From positions 434,001-498,000 of the forward strand of contig CAVYZS010000011.1 of assembly GCA_963773085.1 (NCBI GenBank): 64,000 bases of DNA, given 5' to 3'. The position numbers were made by a program, and so were the translations under genes. Source of the stretch: JAENVT01 sp963773085 (GTDB lineage Bacteria > Actinomycetota > Acidimicrobiia > Acidimicrobiales > Ilumatobacteraceae). Every line of letters starts with the position of its first letter. Position 1 is the first letter of the stretch. Of this stretch, positions 25,187 to 33,268 are shown in pieces. Under the pieces are notes generated by a model. That model was not told where the DNA came from, ran no database searches, and saw nothing but the letters and a program-made list of their open reading frames with translations.

Positions 25187-26086
25187 CTAGACGGCCGCCG
25201 CCCAGAACAGCGGGAAGTCGCACGCCTGGCAGAAGTCGTCTGCTGTCGCTCGGGTCGTGTGGAGCGCGGCGGCGTTGCCGCACCTCGGACAGGTGACCTC
25301 GGTCGACGCTGGCTCGCTCGGATCAGCCTGCTGCGTGCGGCCATCGACGGGATGGTCGTCACGGCTCGGGCGAGGTTGATCGGATGCCCAGAAGAGCGGG
25401 AAGTCGCATGTGGGGCAGAACTCGTCGGCCGCCATACGAATCGTCTCGAGCTCGGCGACTTGGCCGCATATCGGGCAGGTGATGGTGGCGGACACCTCCG
25501 AGTCGCCCGGTGCCTCCGGCCAGAGTTGCGTGTCACCTGCCCAGAGCTCGAACGTCACCGTGACCGGTAGTTCGCGGCGAACGAGCTCGAGCAGATGGTC
25601 GGCGTCGGTCCAGCCCGTCGAGCCCACCCGGATCTGGACGTGCGGCGTGCCTGCCCGTCCCTCGCCATCGAGGTAGACACCGCCAGAATCGGTGACTTCG
25701 GCCGGCTCGCCGGAGATCAGCTCCAACATGCCCTGCAAACCGAGTCGCGTGCCCCGCCAACGCGACAGTCTGCTCATTTCCAGCACGATCCCGCGCTGCA
25801 GTCGCTCGGGGAGCTCGGCGTCGATCAGGTCGAGTCCGATCCACTGGCCCATCGCCCGGACCATGCGAGGTGGCGCGACCGTGGGATCGAAGACGTGCTC
25901 GAGTTGATCGGCGTGCTGCAGGTACGTCGTGGTGATCTCCTGGAGCATCGACGCGAATCTCCGGAAGAGGTCGTCATCGAGCATCCAGGAAGGCAACAGC
26001 GCGAGCATCCAGTCGTCGGGGCGTCGGTACCGTCGCGATTGCGACCGACTGCGGGTCACGGCAGTACCGGCGGGAGTTGGACTCAT
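25187..26086 (-). CDS. Contractile-tail baseplate protein (phage tail protein I-like) with two zinc ribbons
   Basis: The 299-residue protein begins with a tail-protein-I/gp7-like domain (about 20-190). This includes WMLALLPSWMLDDDLFRRF, PRMVRAMGQWIGLDLID, RGTRLGLQGMLELISG and LLELVRRELPVTVTFELW. The C-terminus carries two near-identical zinc ribbons, CPICG...FCPTCDFPLFWA (Cys 204, 207, 224, 227) and CPRCG...FCQACDFPLFWA (Cys 266, 269, 286, 289), joined by a polar Pro/Asp-rich linker. The tail-I part joins baseplate J in the wedge of phage and extracellular contractile injection systems. The zinc ribbons are not part of the classic protein. ATG 26086 overlaps the baseplate J stop (ATGA). Confidence 0.85.
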   Translation of the reverse strand: MSPTPAGTAVTRSRSQSRRYRRPDDWMLALLPSWMLDDDLFRRFASMLQEITTTYLQHADQLEHVFDPTVAPPRMVRAMGQWIGLDLIDAELPERLQRGIVLEMSRLSRWRGTRLGLQGMLELISGEPAEVTDSGGVYLDGEGRAGTPHVQIRVGSTGWTDADHLLELVRRELPVTVTFELWAGDTQLWPEAPGDSEVSATITCPICGQVAELETIRMAADEFCPTCDFPLFWASDQPRPSRDDHPVDGRTQQADPSEPASTEVTCPRCGNAAALHTTRATADDFCQACDFPLFWAAAV

Positions 26087-28013
26087 CGCGCCACGACCTG
26101 CGGAACGAACGACAAGAAGAGCGAGTCAGGGGCGAGCTCGATCGAGTTCTTGGCGAACCCCACCCGCTCGAATGCACGGAGATCCACTTCGAAGAGCGCG
26201 ACATCGTCCACTCGTTCGACACCCTCGATGCTCTCCAGCAGGCGGAAGATCGCATGGTCGCGGAGGGCTTCGTCGAACGGCCATCCGGAGCCGTCTCGAC
26301 CGCCGACCACCGGGTCGAGATACCGGCTGATGGCCTCGGCGGCGCGCTGTCGAATGAGTTGAGGTGGATGCCCCGGTCGTGCCGTCAGCAACGCCGCCAC
26401 GGAGACACCCTGGTAGAAGGGAGTGCCGATCTCGATCGTGGCGCCGAGTATGCGACGGGTTTCGATGACATCGCGCAGCCGGTTCGCCGTGAATTCAGGC
26501 AGTGCGAAATCATCGAGACCGACGGCGCCCGGCGCGCCGAGGATGTGGGGCACGACGAGCAGCCGAGCCGGCTGTCCGCTCACGATCGGCGGCAGACAAC
26601 GCACACGGGCAATCGACGGGTCGGCTTCCAGCGCGAGGCGCTCATAGTCGTCGCCAGTGACCGCCTGGTGGCCGCTGCGCAATGTCATGGGCCCGCGCTG
26701 CTTGGCGTTCTCAACGGTTTCGGCGTCGACTCCGCCGACGGCCCGCTGCACGTTCATCACCCGATCGACACCTGCGATCGGAGTGCTGATCACACTCAGG
26801 GTCTGGGCACCGACGTTGCCTGCCGATCCGCCACCGTGGCGATATTCGGTGGCCGTCACGGTGGCGCCGGTCGGCGGAATGGCACCGTGCTGTCGCACCG
26901 TCCCATCGGCGTATCGGATGCTCGGGCCGAACCGCACCTCTCCGCTCGCGTCGTCCCACGTGAAGTGCAGATCATGTGCACCGGAATCCATGAAACCCGC
27001 TACCTCCTGCCAGTCGAGCGTCGAGTAATCCGCGAACGTGCGAATGGTCTCACCCGGATCTCGTCGAAGGACCGGGCAGGTACGTGTCGTGTAGCGCTGA
27101 CCGGCACGGCCGTCGCTGATCCCCAGCACCTCGCCGAGCATGGACTGCGAGTGCTCCGCACCCACCGTGCCGCCGATGGTGCACACGGCGAGCGACGTGA
27201 TCCGCGGTGATGAGGCATAGGTGGGCTGATCAGGCCGCGGTGACAGCAGCCGCGCCCTGAGCCAGTACGCCCGGGTGTCGCGCAAGGTGAGTGGATCGTT
27301 GGCAGCGGGGATGAGGAGCGTGATTGCGCCTGCGCGTGCGAAACCACCAGTCTCGTCGTGGAGAACCATCGCGCTGATCCACGTCCCCTCGACCGACACC
27401 TCCCACTGCACCGGGGGATCGCTCGGGTCGACACCGAGGCTCACGAGCGAGACTCCGAGGTCGAGTTGGATGACACTCCCGGCCAGCGATCCCCCGAAGC
27501 CGAGGTAGAAGGCGTTGCCGGGCACGGCAGGGTCCATGAAGCAGGAGGCACCGCTGTGCGGGTCGTGTAACGGCGCCCAGGCGTCGGTGAAGTTGTCATT
27601 GGTGCCGCCGGTGAGCGAGGCGATGAGCGTTGGTTGGCGAACGACGAGGTCGTCCGTGGTCGCGAACACGACCGGCTCGCGGCCCGAGGTGGTGACCTTG
27701 GTGCCTCGGGGGACGAGGATCTCGTCGGTGACGTCAGGGGCCAGGAGGAACGTGAGGTCGGCGCGGGCTGCCCGGGGCGGAAACGGCTGTACACCCATGA
27801 GGTCGAGCATGCGGGTGTAGAAGGCATCGGGAACCTGGTTGAGTCGGAACGACAACGACTCGACCAGCCAGGCGAACAGTTCGACGAGGGCCACGCCGGG
27901 ATCGCTCGGCTCGAGGTTCGTCCACTCCGGGCAGTACACGGCGATCAGACGTTTCGCTTCGTCGACGATGTCTTGGAATCGCGATCGTCGAGGTTCGGTA
28001 TCGGCAGGCTCAT
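26083..28013 (-). CDS. Baseplate J-like protein, with a -1 frameshift near the start
   Basis: ATG 28013 overlaps the gp25 stop (ATGA) and begins MSLPIPNLDDR. One base is then missing at about 27982, and the protein continues in the next frame as RFQDIVDEAKRLIAVYCPEW. That is exactly how actinobacterial 'putative baseplate assembly proteins' start. With the base restored the product is about 643 residues. Further signatures are SDPGVALVELFAWLVES, FPPRAARADL, TVTATEYRHGGGSAGNVGA and QAVTGDDYERLALEADPSIARV. The protein corresponds to gp6/Afp11, forming the baseplate wedge ring. Without the repair, translation could only begin at GTG 27939 (618 residues). Confidence 0.85.
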
Positions 28014-28561
28014 GGAGTAGGTCTCACTCTCGTCAGGAGGATCCGGTCGAACGACGGGTCGTGCTGCTCGACATCCGGCCGCCCATGATGCACGACCATG
28101 ATCGGTTCTGTGGTCTGCAAGAACCGGAAGCAGACGGTGGCGCGCTCTGTGGTCGCCCGCTCCACGAACTCGATGTCGACGTCGAAACCGGAAGCGGTGA
28201 CGCGCACGGCCGTGGCCCTCGAGATCACTGACGCCGCGTCGAGGTCGCCATTCAGAGGGACCTCGACGACGGTCACGTTCAAGAGGTCGATTCGCGACTC
28301 CCAGCTGGTCACTGCCTCGCGCACGCTGTCGGTCAGCCGGGTGATCGCGGTTGCATCGATGGGTCCGCTCAGCTGGGTCCAGGCGCGACAGCCGAAGTCG
28401 GGTCTCATCAGCCGCTCCCCTGGAGCCGTCGCCAGGATCGCCCGGATCGAGCGAACGATGTCTGCGACGCCGACGTCCAAATCGAGCGAGCCGCCTTCAT
28501 CGATACGCATCGGCCAGGCGAGCCCGCGGCTCACCCGACCGGCGACGCCGGGCTCATTCAT
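28010..28561 (-). CDS. gp25/GPW-family baseplate wedge protein
   Basis: The 183-residue protein starts at ATG 28561 (MNEPGVAGRVSRGLAWPM). It has the gp25 core at about 25-130: GVADIVRSIRAILATAPGER followed by LMRPDFGCRAW, the family hallmark around the conserved EPR/RPDFG region. The C-terminal extension (about 135-183) carries ATVCFRFL. gp25-like subunits clamp the wedge to the sheath initiator in phages, T6SS and eCIS. The start lies inside the end of the TIR-LysM gene (8-nt overlap) and the stop overlaps the baseplate J ATG, so all four genes are translationally coupled. Confidence 0.88.
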   Translation of the reverse strand: MNEPGVAGRVSRGLAWPMRIDEGGSLDLDVGVADIVRSIRAILATAPGERLMRPDFGCRAWTQLSGPIDATAITRLTDSVREAVTSWESRIDLLNVTVVEVPLNGDLDAASVISRATAVRVTASGFDVDIEFVERATTERATVCFRFLQTTEPIMVVHHGRPDVEQHDPSFDRILLTRVRPTP

Positions 28562-29225
28562 CGTCGACTGCAACGTGCGGAATGATGATCAGTTGCCCAG
28601 GCCAGACGGCCAGCGGGTCGATCAGCTCGTTGGCCACGGCGACCCGCCGCCAATCGGCTGGGTCGCCGAGGTAGCGGCCGGAGATCCGTTCGAGGGTGTC
28701 TCCGGATTCGACGCGGTGTGTGCGGTGGCCCGACGCGCCCTTGAGGTCGACATCGCCCGTGTCGTGGCCGGCCCCGATCAGCGAGAGCCGGTCGAGAACG
28801 AGTTCGGCGGCCTCGCGAGCGGTGCGCTGCCGGATGTCGGGGATGATGGTGTTGAATGGAAGGCTCTCGACGTCACCATCGCCGACGCGCACCGGCAGCA
28901 CACCGAGCTTGTCGGCCTCCGCGCCGGACGCCTGAGCCTTCATCAGCCGCGATCGGATGGCAGCGTGTTCGGCTCTGGTCCACGCCTTTTCGCCGTACCG
29001 CTGCGAGACGCACACGACGGTGACTGTGGCCTTGTCGTACACCTCCTGAAGCTTCAGGTCGGCGTCGCCGCCGGCCAAATAGTGCTCCCACCACTCGGCG
29101 AAGAAGACGCGCTCCTCGCCCACACGTTGGGCAACTTCCTGGGCGACTCCCCGCACCAGATCACGCTGTTCACCTGCGTAGGAAAAGGCGACGAGGAACC
29201 GGTCCGGAGGCTGGAGAGCTACCAC
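28554..29225 (-). CDS. TIR domain fused to LysM, first gene of the baseplate operon
   Basis: The 223-residue protein has two domains. Residues about 8-142 form a TIR fold: FLVAFSYAGEQRDLVRGVAQ as beta-A/box 1, then VFFAEWWEHYLAGGD, ATVTVVCVSQRYGEKAWTRAE, and helices to about 148. W82 and E86 match the W-x3-E arrangement around the catalytic Glu of NAD-hydrolysing TIR enzymes. Residues about 168-217 are a LysM domain (HRVESGDTLERISGRYLGD, VWPGQLIIIP) of the type found in tail-hub proteins such as Afp7/gp53-like. Start GTG 29225; a TAACCT -10-like box lies just upstream. The TIR part could be an NADase effector built into the baseplate, or a regulatory/assembly domain. The fusion is read directly; the function is inferred. 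Confidence 0.85.
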   Translation of the reverse strand: MVALQPPDRFLVAFSYAGEQRDLVRGVAQEVAQRVGEERVFFAEWWEHYLAGGDADLKLQEVYDKATVTVVCVSQRYGEKAWTRAEHAAIRSRLMKAQASGAEADKLGVLPVRVGDGDVESLPFNTIIPDIRQRTAREAAELVLDRLSLIGAGHDTGDVDLKGASGHRTHRVESGDTLERISGRYLGDPADWRRVAVANELIDPLAVWPGQLIIIPHVAVDDE

Positions 29226-29299
29226 CGGAGCGAGGTTAGTTCGTGGTATCGAAGCAGCACGCCGGACCGGGCCCAGGAGACTCGAGAGCGCGGACGACT

Positions 29300-30220
29300 A
29301 TGGTGGCGGCGATGGCCGACAGTCCGCGAACCGAGGCCCTCAAGCGCAAGGCGGTCGATCGGTACGCCCACCTCGAGCAGTCGCGCAAGATGGGTCCGCT
29401 CGTCGCGATCGGGAAGCGGTTCCTCGAGATCGAAGGCGGGGTCTTCGGGGGGCTTCTGGCGATCGAGTTCTTCACCACGGTCCTGCCCTTGGTCATCATC
29501 GGGTACAGCTACTTCTCCGGGTTTGCCAACAATGCGAGCGTCGGCGTGGTCATTGGTCGCCAGCTCGGCCTCGACAGCGACTCGACCGAGTTCGTGCGAT
29601 CGGCGTTCGGATCGTCGTCCAGTCTGAGATCGACCTGGTCGATCGTCGGTGTGCTCGGATTCCTGGTCTGGGGCATCCCGATGGCCTTGACGATCGCGTC
29701 GATGTTCGCCAAGGCATGGCGGCGCGAACAGTTCACCATGGGGGCACGGCTGTGGCGAGGCATCGTGTGGTTCCTTCTCTATCTCCTGGTGCTGGTCATC
29801 CGCGAACGCATCTTCAACGTCGGCCACGTCGGCAGGCCCACTCGAATGGCGCTGTTCTCCTTGTCGCTGATCCCGACGTGGGCGTTCTGGTCGCTCAGCC
29901 CAGTCATCCTCGTACGCGATGGCGGACGCGGCCGGAGGTTCCTGCTGTTGGCCGGCCTCGCGGGCGTGATCATCGACGGCCTCATCATGGGAATTGCGAT
30001 CCGCATCGTGTTTCCGATCCTGCTCGACGGATGGGAGCAGTTCGGCCCGATCGGTGTCTCGATGACGTTGATGACCTGGGCCGGCGTGATCGGTGTCGCC
30101 TGGGTCTTTTGTGCCTGCGCTGGAGCGATCGTTTGGGAGCGAAACGCTCCATCGACGACGGTGATCGAGGCCCAGACCGCAGTTCCCGACGTGCCCGAGG
30201 TCCAACCCGAGCCCGCCTGA
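29300..30220 (+). CDS. YihY/BrkB-like polytopic membrane protein
   Basis: The 306-residue protein has a cytoplasmic N-terminus and six predicted membrane spans: GGLLAIEFFTTVLPLVIIGY (about 50-69), then LGFLVWGIPMALTIASMFA, WRGIVWFLLYLLVLVI, FSLSLIPTWAFWSLSP, LLLAGLAGVIIDGLIMGIAI and VSMTLMTWAGVIGVAWVFCA. The order and spacing fit the YihY/UPF0761 family of unknown function (once mis-called RNase BN). ATG 29300 is preferred, with an alternative ATG at 29312. It is divergent from the TIR-LysM operon, 74 nt away, and convergent with the DoxX-like gene. Confidence 0.8.
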   Translation: MVAAMADSPRTEALKRKAVDRYAHLEQSRKMGPLVAIGKRFLEIEGGVFGGLLAIEFFTTVLPLVIIGYSYFSGFANNASVGVVIGRQLGLDSDSTEFVRSAFGSSSSLRSTWSIVGVLGFLVWGIPMALTIASMFAKAWRREQFTMGARLWRGIVWFLLYLLVLVIRERIFNVGHVGRPTRMALFSLSLIPTWAFWSLSPVILVRDGGRGRRFLLLAGLAGVIIDGLIMGIAIRIVFPILLDGWEQFGPIGVSMTLMTWAGVIGVAWVFCACAGAIVWERNAPSTTVIEAQTAVPDVPEVQPEPA

Positions 30221-30224
30221 CGCC

Positions 30225-30259
30225 GGGTCAGTCAGCCAGGTCAGTCAGCCGGGTCAGTC
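30225..30259. repeat. 13-bp tandem repeat at the 3' end of the DoxX-like gene
   Basis: The unit GGGTCAGTCAGCC is repeated 2.7 times (30225-30237, 30238-30250 with one change, 30251-30259). It spans the convergent stops of the YihY-like and DoxX-like genes and encodes the last residues (LTRLTDLAD) of the latter. Since 13 is not a multiple of 3, slippage would change that C-terminus. Confidence 0.6.
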
Positions 30260-31133
30260 GAGGTGTGCTGGGCGGGCGGAAGGCGCCTCGACTGCGGGTT
30301 GGCAGCGGAGGTAGCGGGGCAGCCGTGCCGCGTTGTGGGGGAGCGAAACCGCGGGCTCGGGGGACGTACCGCCGCTCGTAGTCGTGGCGGACTGCTTTCT
30401 TCGGTTTGGCGTGCATCCATCCGGCAATCCAGCTCGTCCACAGCACTTTGAAGTAGGTCGGTGGGCGATACGTGGCACGACGAGCCATCAAGGTGGTGGC
30501 GACGACGACTCCCAGGAAGACCAGCATCATCGCCGGGTCTTCGATGACCTTGCTCGGTTCGACGGTGCGGACGTACGGCACCATCGCCGCGGCGGTGGCG
30601 ATCGATACGCCGGCCGCGACCACCGTTCGCCCTGTTGGGAGCGTTGGCCGCACGCCCATCGTGCCGTCGGCAATTGCGAACAGCAGGACGATCTCCATGA
30701 CGAGGTAGAACGCCGATGGATTCACCCTTCCCGTCAGGATGAAGATCACGTTCATCAGGCAGGCCCACCGCAGAGCGAGCCGCAGATGTTTCCCGAGCCC
30801 GATGGCCAGTCCGCATGCGATCTGGGTGACGGCCACAACGATCGCTACAACGGTGGCGCCAGGAGTGATGAGGTGCTCCATGACCGGGCGGAAGAACGGA
30901 AGCGCCTCCTCGTGCTGTGTGACGAGGAACTTGCGGAGCTGAACGCCGTTCCACCACCGTGGTTCGATGAGCTTCTCGGCCCCGGCTCGCAGCCAGCCGG
31001 CGGCCAGGAAGAGGCGCAGCGGGAGCAGTACCACGACGGCGAGTTGGCCGTGAGGGCGGGGAAGCTCCTGGTTGTGGATGTCCCGGTCGTTGGTGTGCCG
31101 GTCGTGGATCTGACGGTCGACGACATCGATCAT
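30228..31133 (-). CDS. DoxX/terminal quinol-oxidase-like membrane protein
   Basis: ATG 31133 follows AAGGAG at the right spacing. The 301-residue product begins with a polar His/Asp-rich stretch. It then has the DoxX region: LPLRLFLAAGWLRAGAEKLI (about 42-61), FFRPVMEHLITPGATVVAIVV, ACGLAIGLG, RWACLMNVIFILTGRVNPSAF and VMEIVLLFAIADG, i.e. four to six membrane spans. Family members include the small subunit of thiosulfate:quinone oxidoreductase and oxidative-stress-related membrane proteins; the role here is unknown. The C-terminus is Arg/Pro-rich. Confidence 0.8.
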   Translation of the reverse strand: MIDVVDRQIHDRHTNDRDIHNQELPRPHGQLAVVVLLPLRLFLAAGWLRAGAEKLIEPRWWNGVQLRKFLVTQHEEALPFFRPVMEHLITPGATVVAIVVAVTQIACGLAIGLGKHLRLALRWACLMNVIFILTGRVNPSAFYLVMEIVLLFAIADGTMGVRPTLPTGRTVVAAGVSIATAAAMVPYVRTVEPSKVIEDPAMMLVFLGVVVATTLMARRATYRPPTYFKVLWTSWIAGWMHAKPKKAVRHDYERRYVPRARGFAPPQRGTAAPLPPLPTRSRGAFRPPSTPRLTRLTDLAD

Positions 31134-31186
31134 GCAGTGCTCCTTCGCTTGTCTTGCCTCCGGTGTATGACAGACAGATGACAAAT

Positions 31187-31205
31187 ATTACGAATACATT
31201 ACGAA
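31187..31205 (-). promoter_or_regulatory. AT-rich direct repeats upstream of the DoxX-like gene
   Basis: ATTACGAA occurs at 31187-31194 and 31198-31205, exactly 11 bp apart, one helical turn. They lie 54-72 nt upstream of the ATG at 31133 in a locally AT-rich patch. On the minus strand they read TTCGTAAT twice and overlap where a promoter is expected. They are candidate half-sites for a regulator that stacks on one face of the DNA. Confidence 0.4.
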
Positions 31206-31275
31206 GAGGACGTCTGAGCGCCCGGAAAGGTTTCGATCGGGCACGAGACAAGGGTCACGGGGTCCTCGAGACGGG

Positions 31276-32097
31276 ATGGTACGTTCGCGCATGGTGCAGG
31301 ATCTGATCGCTGACTATGTCGGGGATGGGTTCGCGTTTCGCCCGGGCATGCTGTCGAGCACCGAGGCCGGCGTGCTTGTCCACGAAACAGAGCGGTTGCT
31401 GCTCGGCGAGCACCGCGCCGACCAATTCGTGCTCGAAAAGGACGGATCCACGGTTCGCACGATCGTCAATCCGCACCTGTACAGCGAGGTCTTCAATCGA
31501 CTCGTCTCCCATCCGACGTTGCTGACCGCGGCACAGGAACTGCTCGACGACGAGGTCTACGTGTTCCAACTCGGCGTGAACAACAAGGCCAGCTTCAGCG
31601 GTGACGTGTGGTTCTGGCATCAGGACTATCCCGGGTATCACCACGACGACCACATCCCGAGCCCGCGAATGGTCAACACACTCATCTTCCTCGATGAGGT
31701 CAACTCGCTGAACGGGCCGCTGATGCTCGTGCCCGGCTCGCATCACCACGTTGCGCAGACGCCAGAGGTCTCCGACAAGGGCACGTCGTATTCCTTCCGC
31801 TACGCCGATGTCGAGACAGTCACGGAGCTGGTCAGCAAGGCGGGCATCGTTGCGCCGAACGGGCCTGCGGGCTCGGTCGTGTTCATGAATGTCAACACGT
31901 TGCACGGCTCGACGGCCAACCTGTCGCCGTGGCCGCGGCGGCTCATCACGATGACATACAACGCCATGTCGAACAAGGCGACCAGCCCGAGCACCCGGGC
32001 AAAGCACATCGTCTACGACGACCGCGACCTCGTCGCCTTGGTTCCGATGCACGCGACGTGCTTGGAGGAACTCGCCGAAGCGGTGCACTCGAAGTGA
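31276..32097 (+). CDS. Phytanoyl-CoA dioxygenase (PhyH/EctD-like) family oxygenase
   Basis: The 273-residue protein is an Fe(II)/2-oxoglutarate oxygenase. The iron triad is H115 and D117 in WFWHQDYPGYHHDDH and H210 in NVNTLHGSTAN. R221 or R222 in WPRRLITMTYN is placed to bind 2-oxoglutarate. The WHQDYPGYHHDDHIPSPRMV segment resembles EctD-like amino-acid hydroxylases more than fatty-acyl enzymes. The next gene (an alanine-racemase-like protein) begins 2 nt after the stop, so the pair probably acts on one amino-acid-type substrate. ATG 31276 or 31291 could be the start. Confidence 0.85.
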   Translation: MVRSRMVQDLIADYVGDGFAFRPGMLSSTEAGVLVHETERLLLGEHRADQFVLEKDGSTVRTIVNPHLYSEVFNRLVSHPTLLTAAQELLDDEVYVFQLGVNNKASFSGDVWFWHQDYPGYHHDDHIPSPRMVNTLIFLDEVNSLNGPLMLVPGSHHHVAQTPEVSDKGTSYSFRYADVETVTELVSKAGIVAPNGPAGSVVFMNVNTLHGSTANLSPWPRRLITMTYNAMSNKATSPSTRAKHIVYDDRDLVALVPMHATCLEELAEAVHSK

Positions 32098-32099
32098 CC

Positions 32100-33260
32100 A
32101 TGTCCGTCACGGTCGACGATCGGTCCGGATACGCCGATGCCCGCCCCACCTGGGCCGAGATCGACCTTGGCGCAATCACCCACAACATCGCTCTGATCCG
32201 TGAACGCGCTGGTCGGCCGGTCAAGTTGTTGGTGCCGGTCAAGGCCAATGCGTACGGGCACGGCGCGGCAGTCGTCGGGCGGCATCTCGAGGCGATCGGT
32301 GTCGACGGCCTCGCCACCGCGAACGTCGATGACGCAGTCGCCATTCGACGGGCCGGCGCAACGTTGCCGATCCTGCTCTACGGCGCCCAACTCCCGTCAG
32401 GCAATCGCTACCTTCTGCAGCACGACCTCACGCCGACCGTGTACTCGATCGAATCACTGCGATCGATCGGCGCACTTGCAATGGACTCTGGTCGGATCGT
32501 CAATGTGCACATCAAGGTCGATGCTGGTATGGGCAGGCTCGGCGTGCGACTCGATGAAGCCGCGGCCTTTGCGCGACAGGTCATGGCGACGCCGAGCGTC
32601 AGGCTCGAGGGCATCTATACGCACATCCCGTTCTCCGACGATGTCGGCGAGGCGTGGTCGCGGCGGCGCCTCCTGGCATTCACCGACGTGGTGCGCGCCG
32701 TGGAGAGAGAACACGGCATCGCGATCGATTTTGTTCAGGCGGCAGCGAGTTCGGTCTTCGCACAAGGTCTGCCCGATTCGCTCAACACTGTCGCACCCGG
32801 TCATGTCACGTTCGGGCTGCACCCCATCGCCGGAATGCGCGCCGAGGACTTCGGGTATCGCAAGGCTCTCACCGCGCTGCGGTCGATGGTGATCCAGGTC
32901 GGTCACCGCCGTCGCGGCGACGATCTACCCGGCACCGGCCCAGGCGGGCTCGAGGCCGACGCCACCGTTGGCGTCATCCTGTTCGGTATGGACAACGGTT
33001 ACCGCGAGGTCTCCGCCGGCGCCGGCGCGTACATGCTGTGCCGGGGCCGCCGATGTGACGTGCTTTCGGTGTCGGCGGAGTACACCGTTGTCGATCTCAG
33101 CAGCGTTCCAGGCGCTGCGGTCGGCGATGCGGTGACGATCGTCGGCCGTGATGGCGGCGAGGAGATCGCGGTCGAGACTGTGGCTGGGCAACTCGGGGCG
33201 CCGAGCGCCGCGTATTGGATGGTCGGTCTGAAGAGCGTTCCGTATCGGTACAGCTCGTGA
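32100..33260 (+). CDS. Alanine-racemase-family PLP enzyme with non-canonical active site
   Basis: The 386-residue protein has the N-terminal TIM barrel of alanine racemase: TWAEIDLGAITHNI (about 17-30), VPVKANAYGHGA with the PLP Lys at 48, and later VHIKVDAGMGRLGVR, EGIYTHIPFSDD and QAAASS. In the C-terminal barrel, the usual catalytic-Tyr segment (S-Y-G-x-x-Y) and the C-M-D/N-Q motif are not recognisable. The equivalent sites read DDLPGTGPGGLE, GVILFGMDNGYRE and SVSAEYTVVDLS. It may be a broad-specificity or altered amino-acid racemase or epimerase rather than the cell-wall Alr. It lies 2 nt after the PhyH oxygenase. Confidence 0.8.
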   Translation: MSVTVDDRSGYADARPTWAEIDLGAITHNIALIRERAGRPVKLLVPVKANAYGHGAAVVGRHLEAIGVDGLATANVDDAVAIRRAGATLPILLYGAQLPSGNRYLLQHDLTPTVYSIESLRSIGALAMDSGRIVNVHIKVDAGMGRLGVRLDEAAAFARQVMATPSVRLEGIYTHIPFSDDVGEAWSRRRLLAFTDVVRAVEREHGIAIDFVQAAASSVFAQGLPDSLNTVAPGHVTFGLHPIAGMRAEDFGYRKALTALRSMVIQVGHRRRGDDLPGTGPGGLEADATVGVILFGMDNGYREVSAGAGAYMLCRGRRCDVLSVSAEYTVVDLSSVPGAAVGDAVTIVGRDGGEEIAVETVAGQLGAPSAAYWMVGLKSVPYRYSS

Positions 33261-33268
33261 TGGATCCC

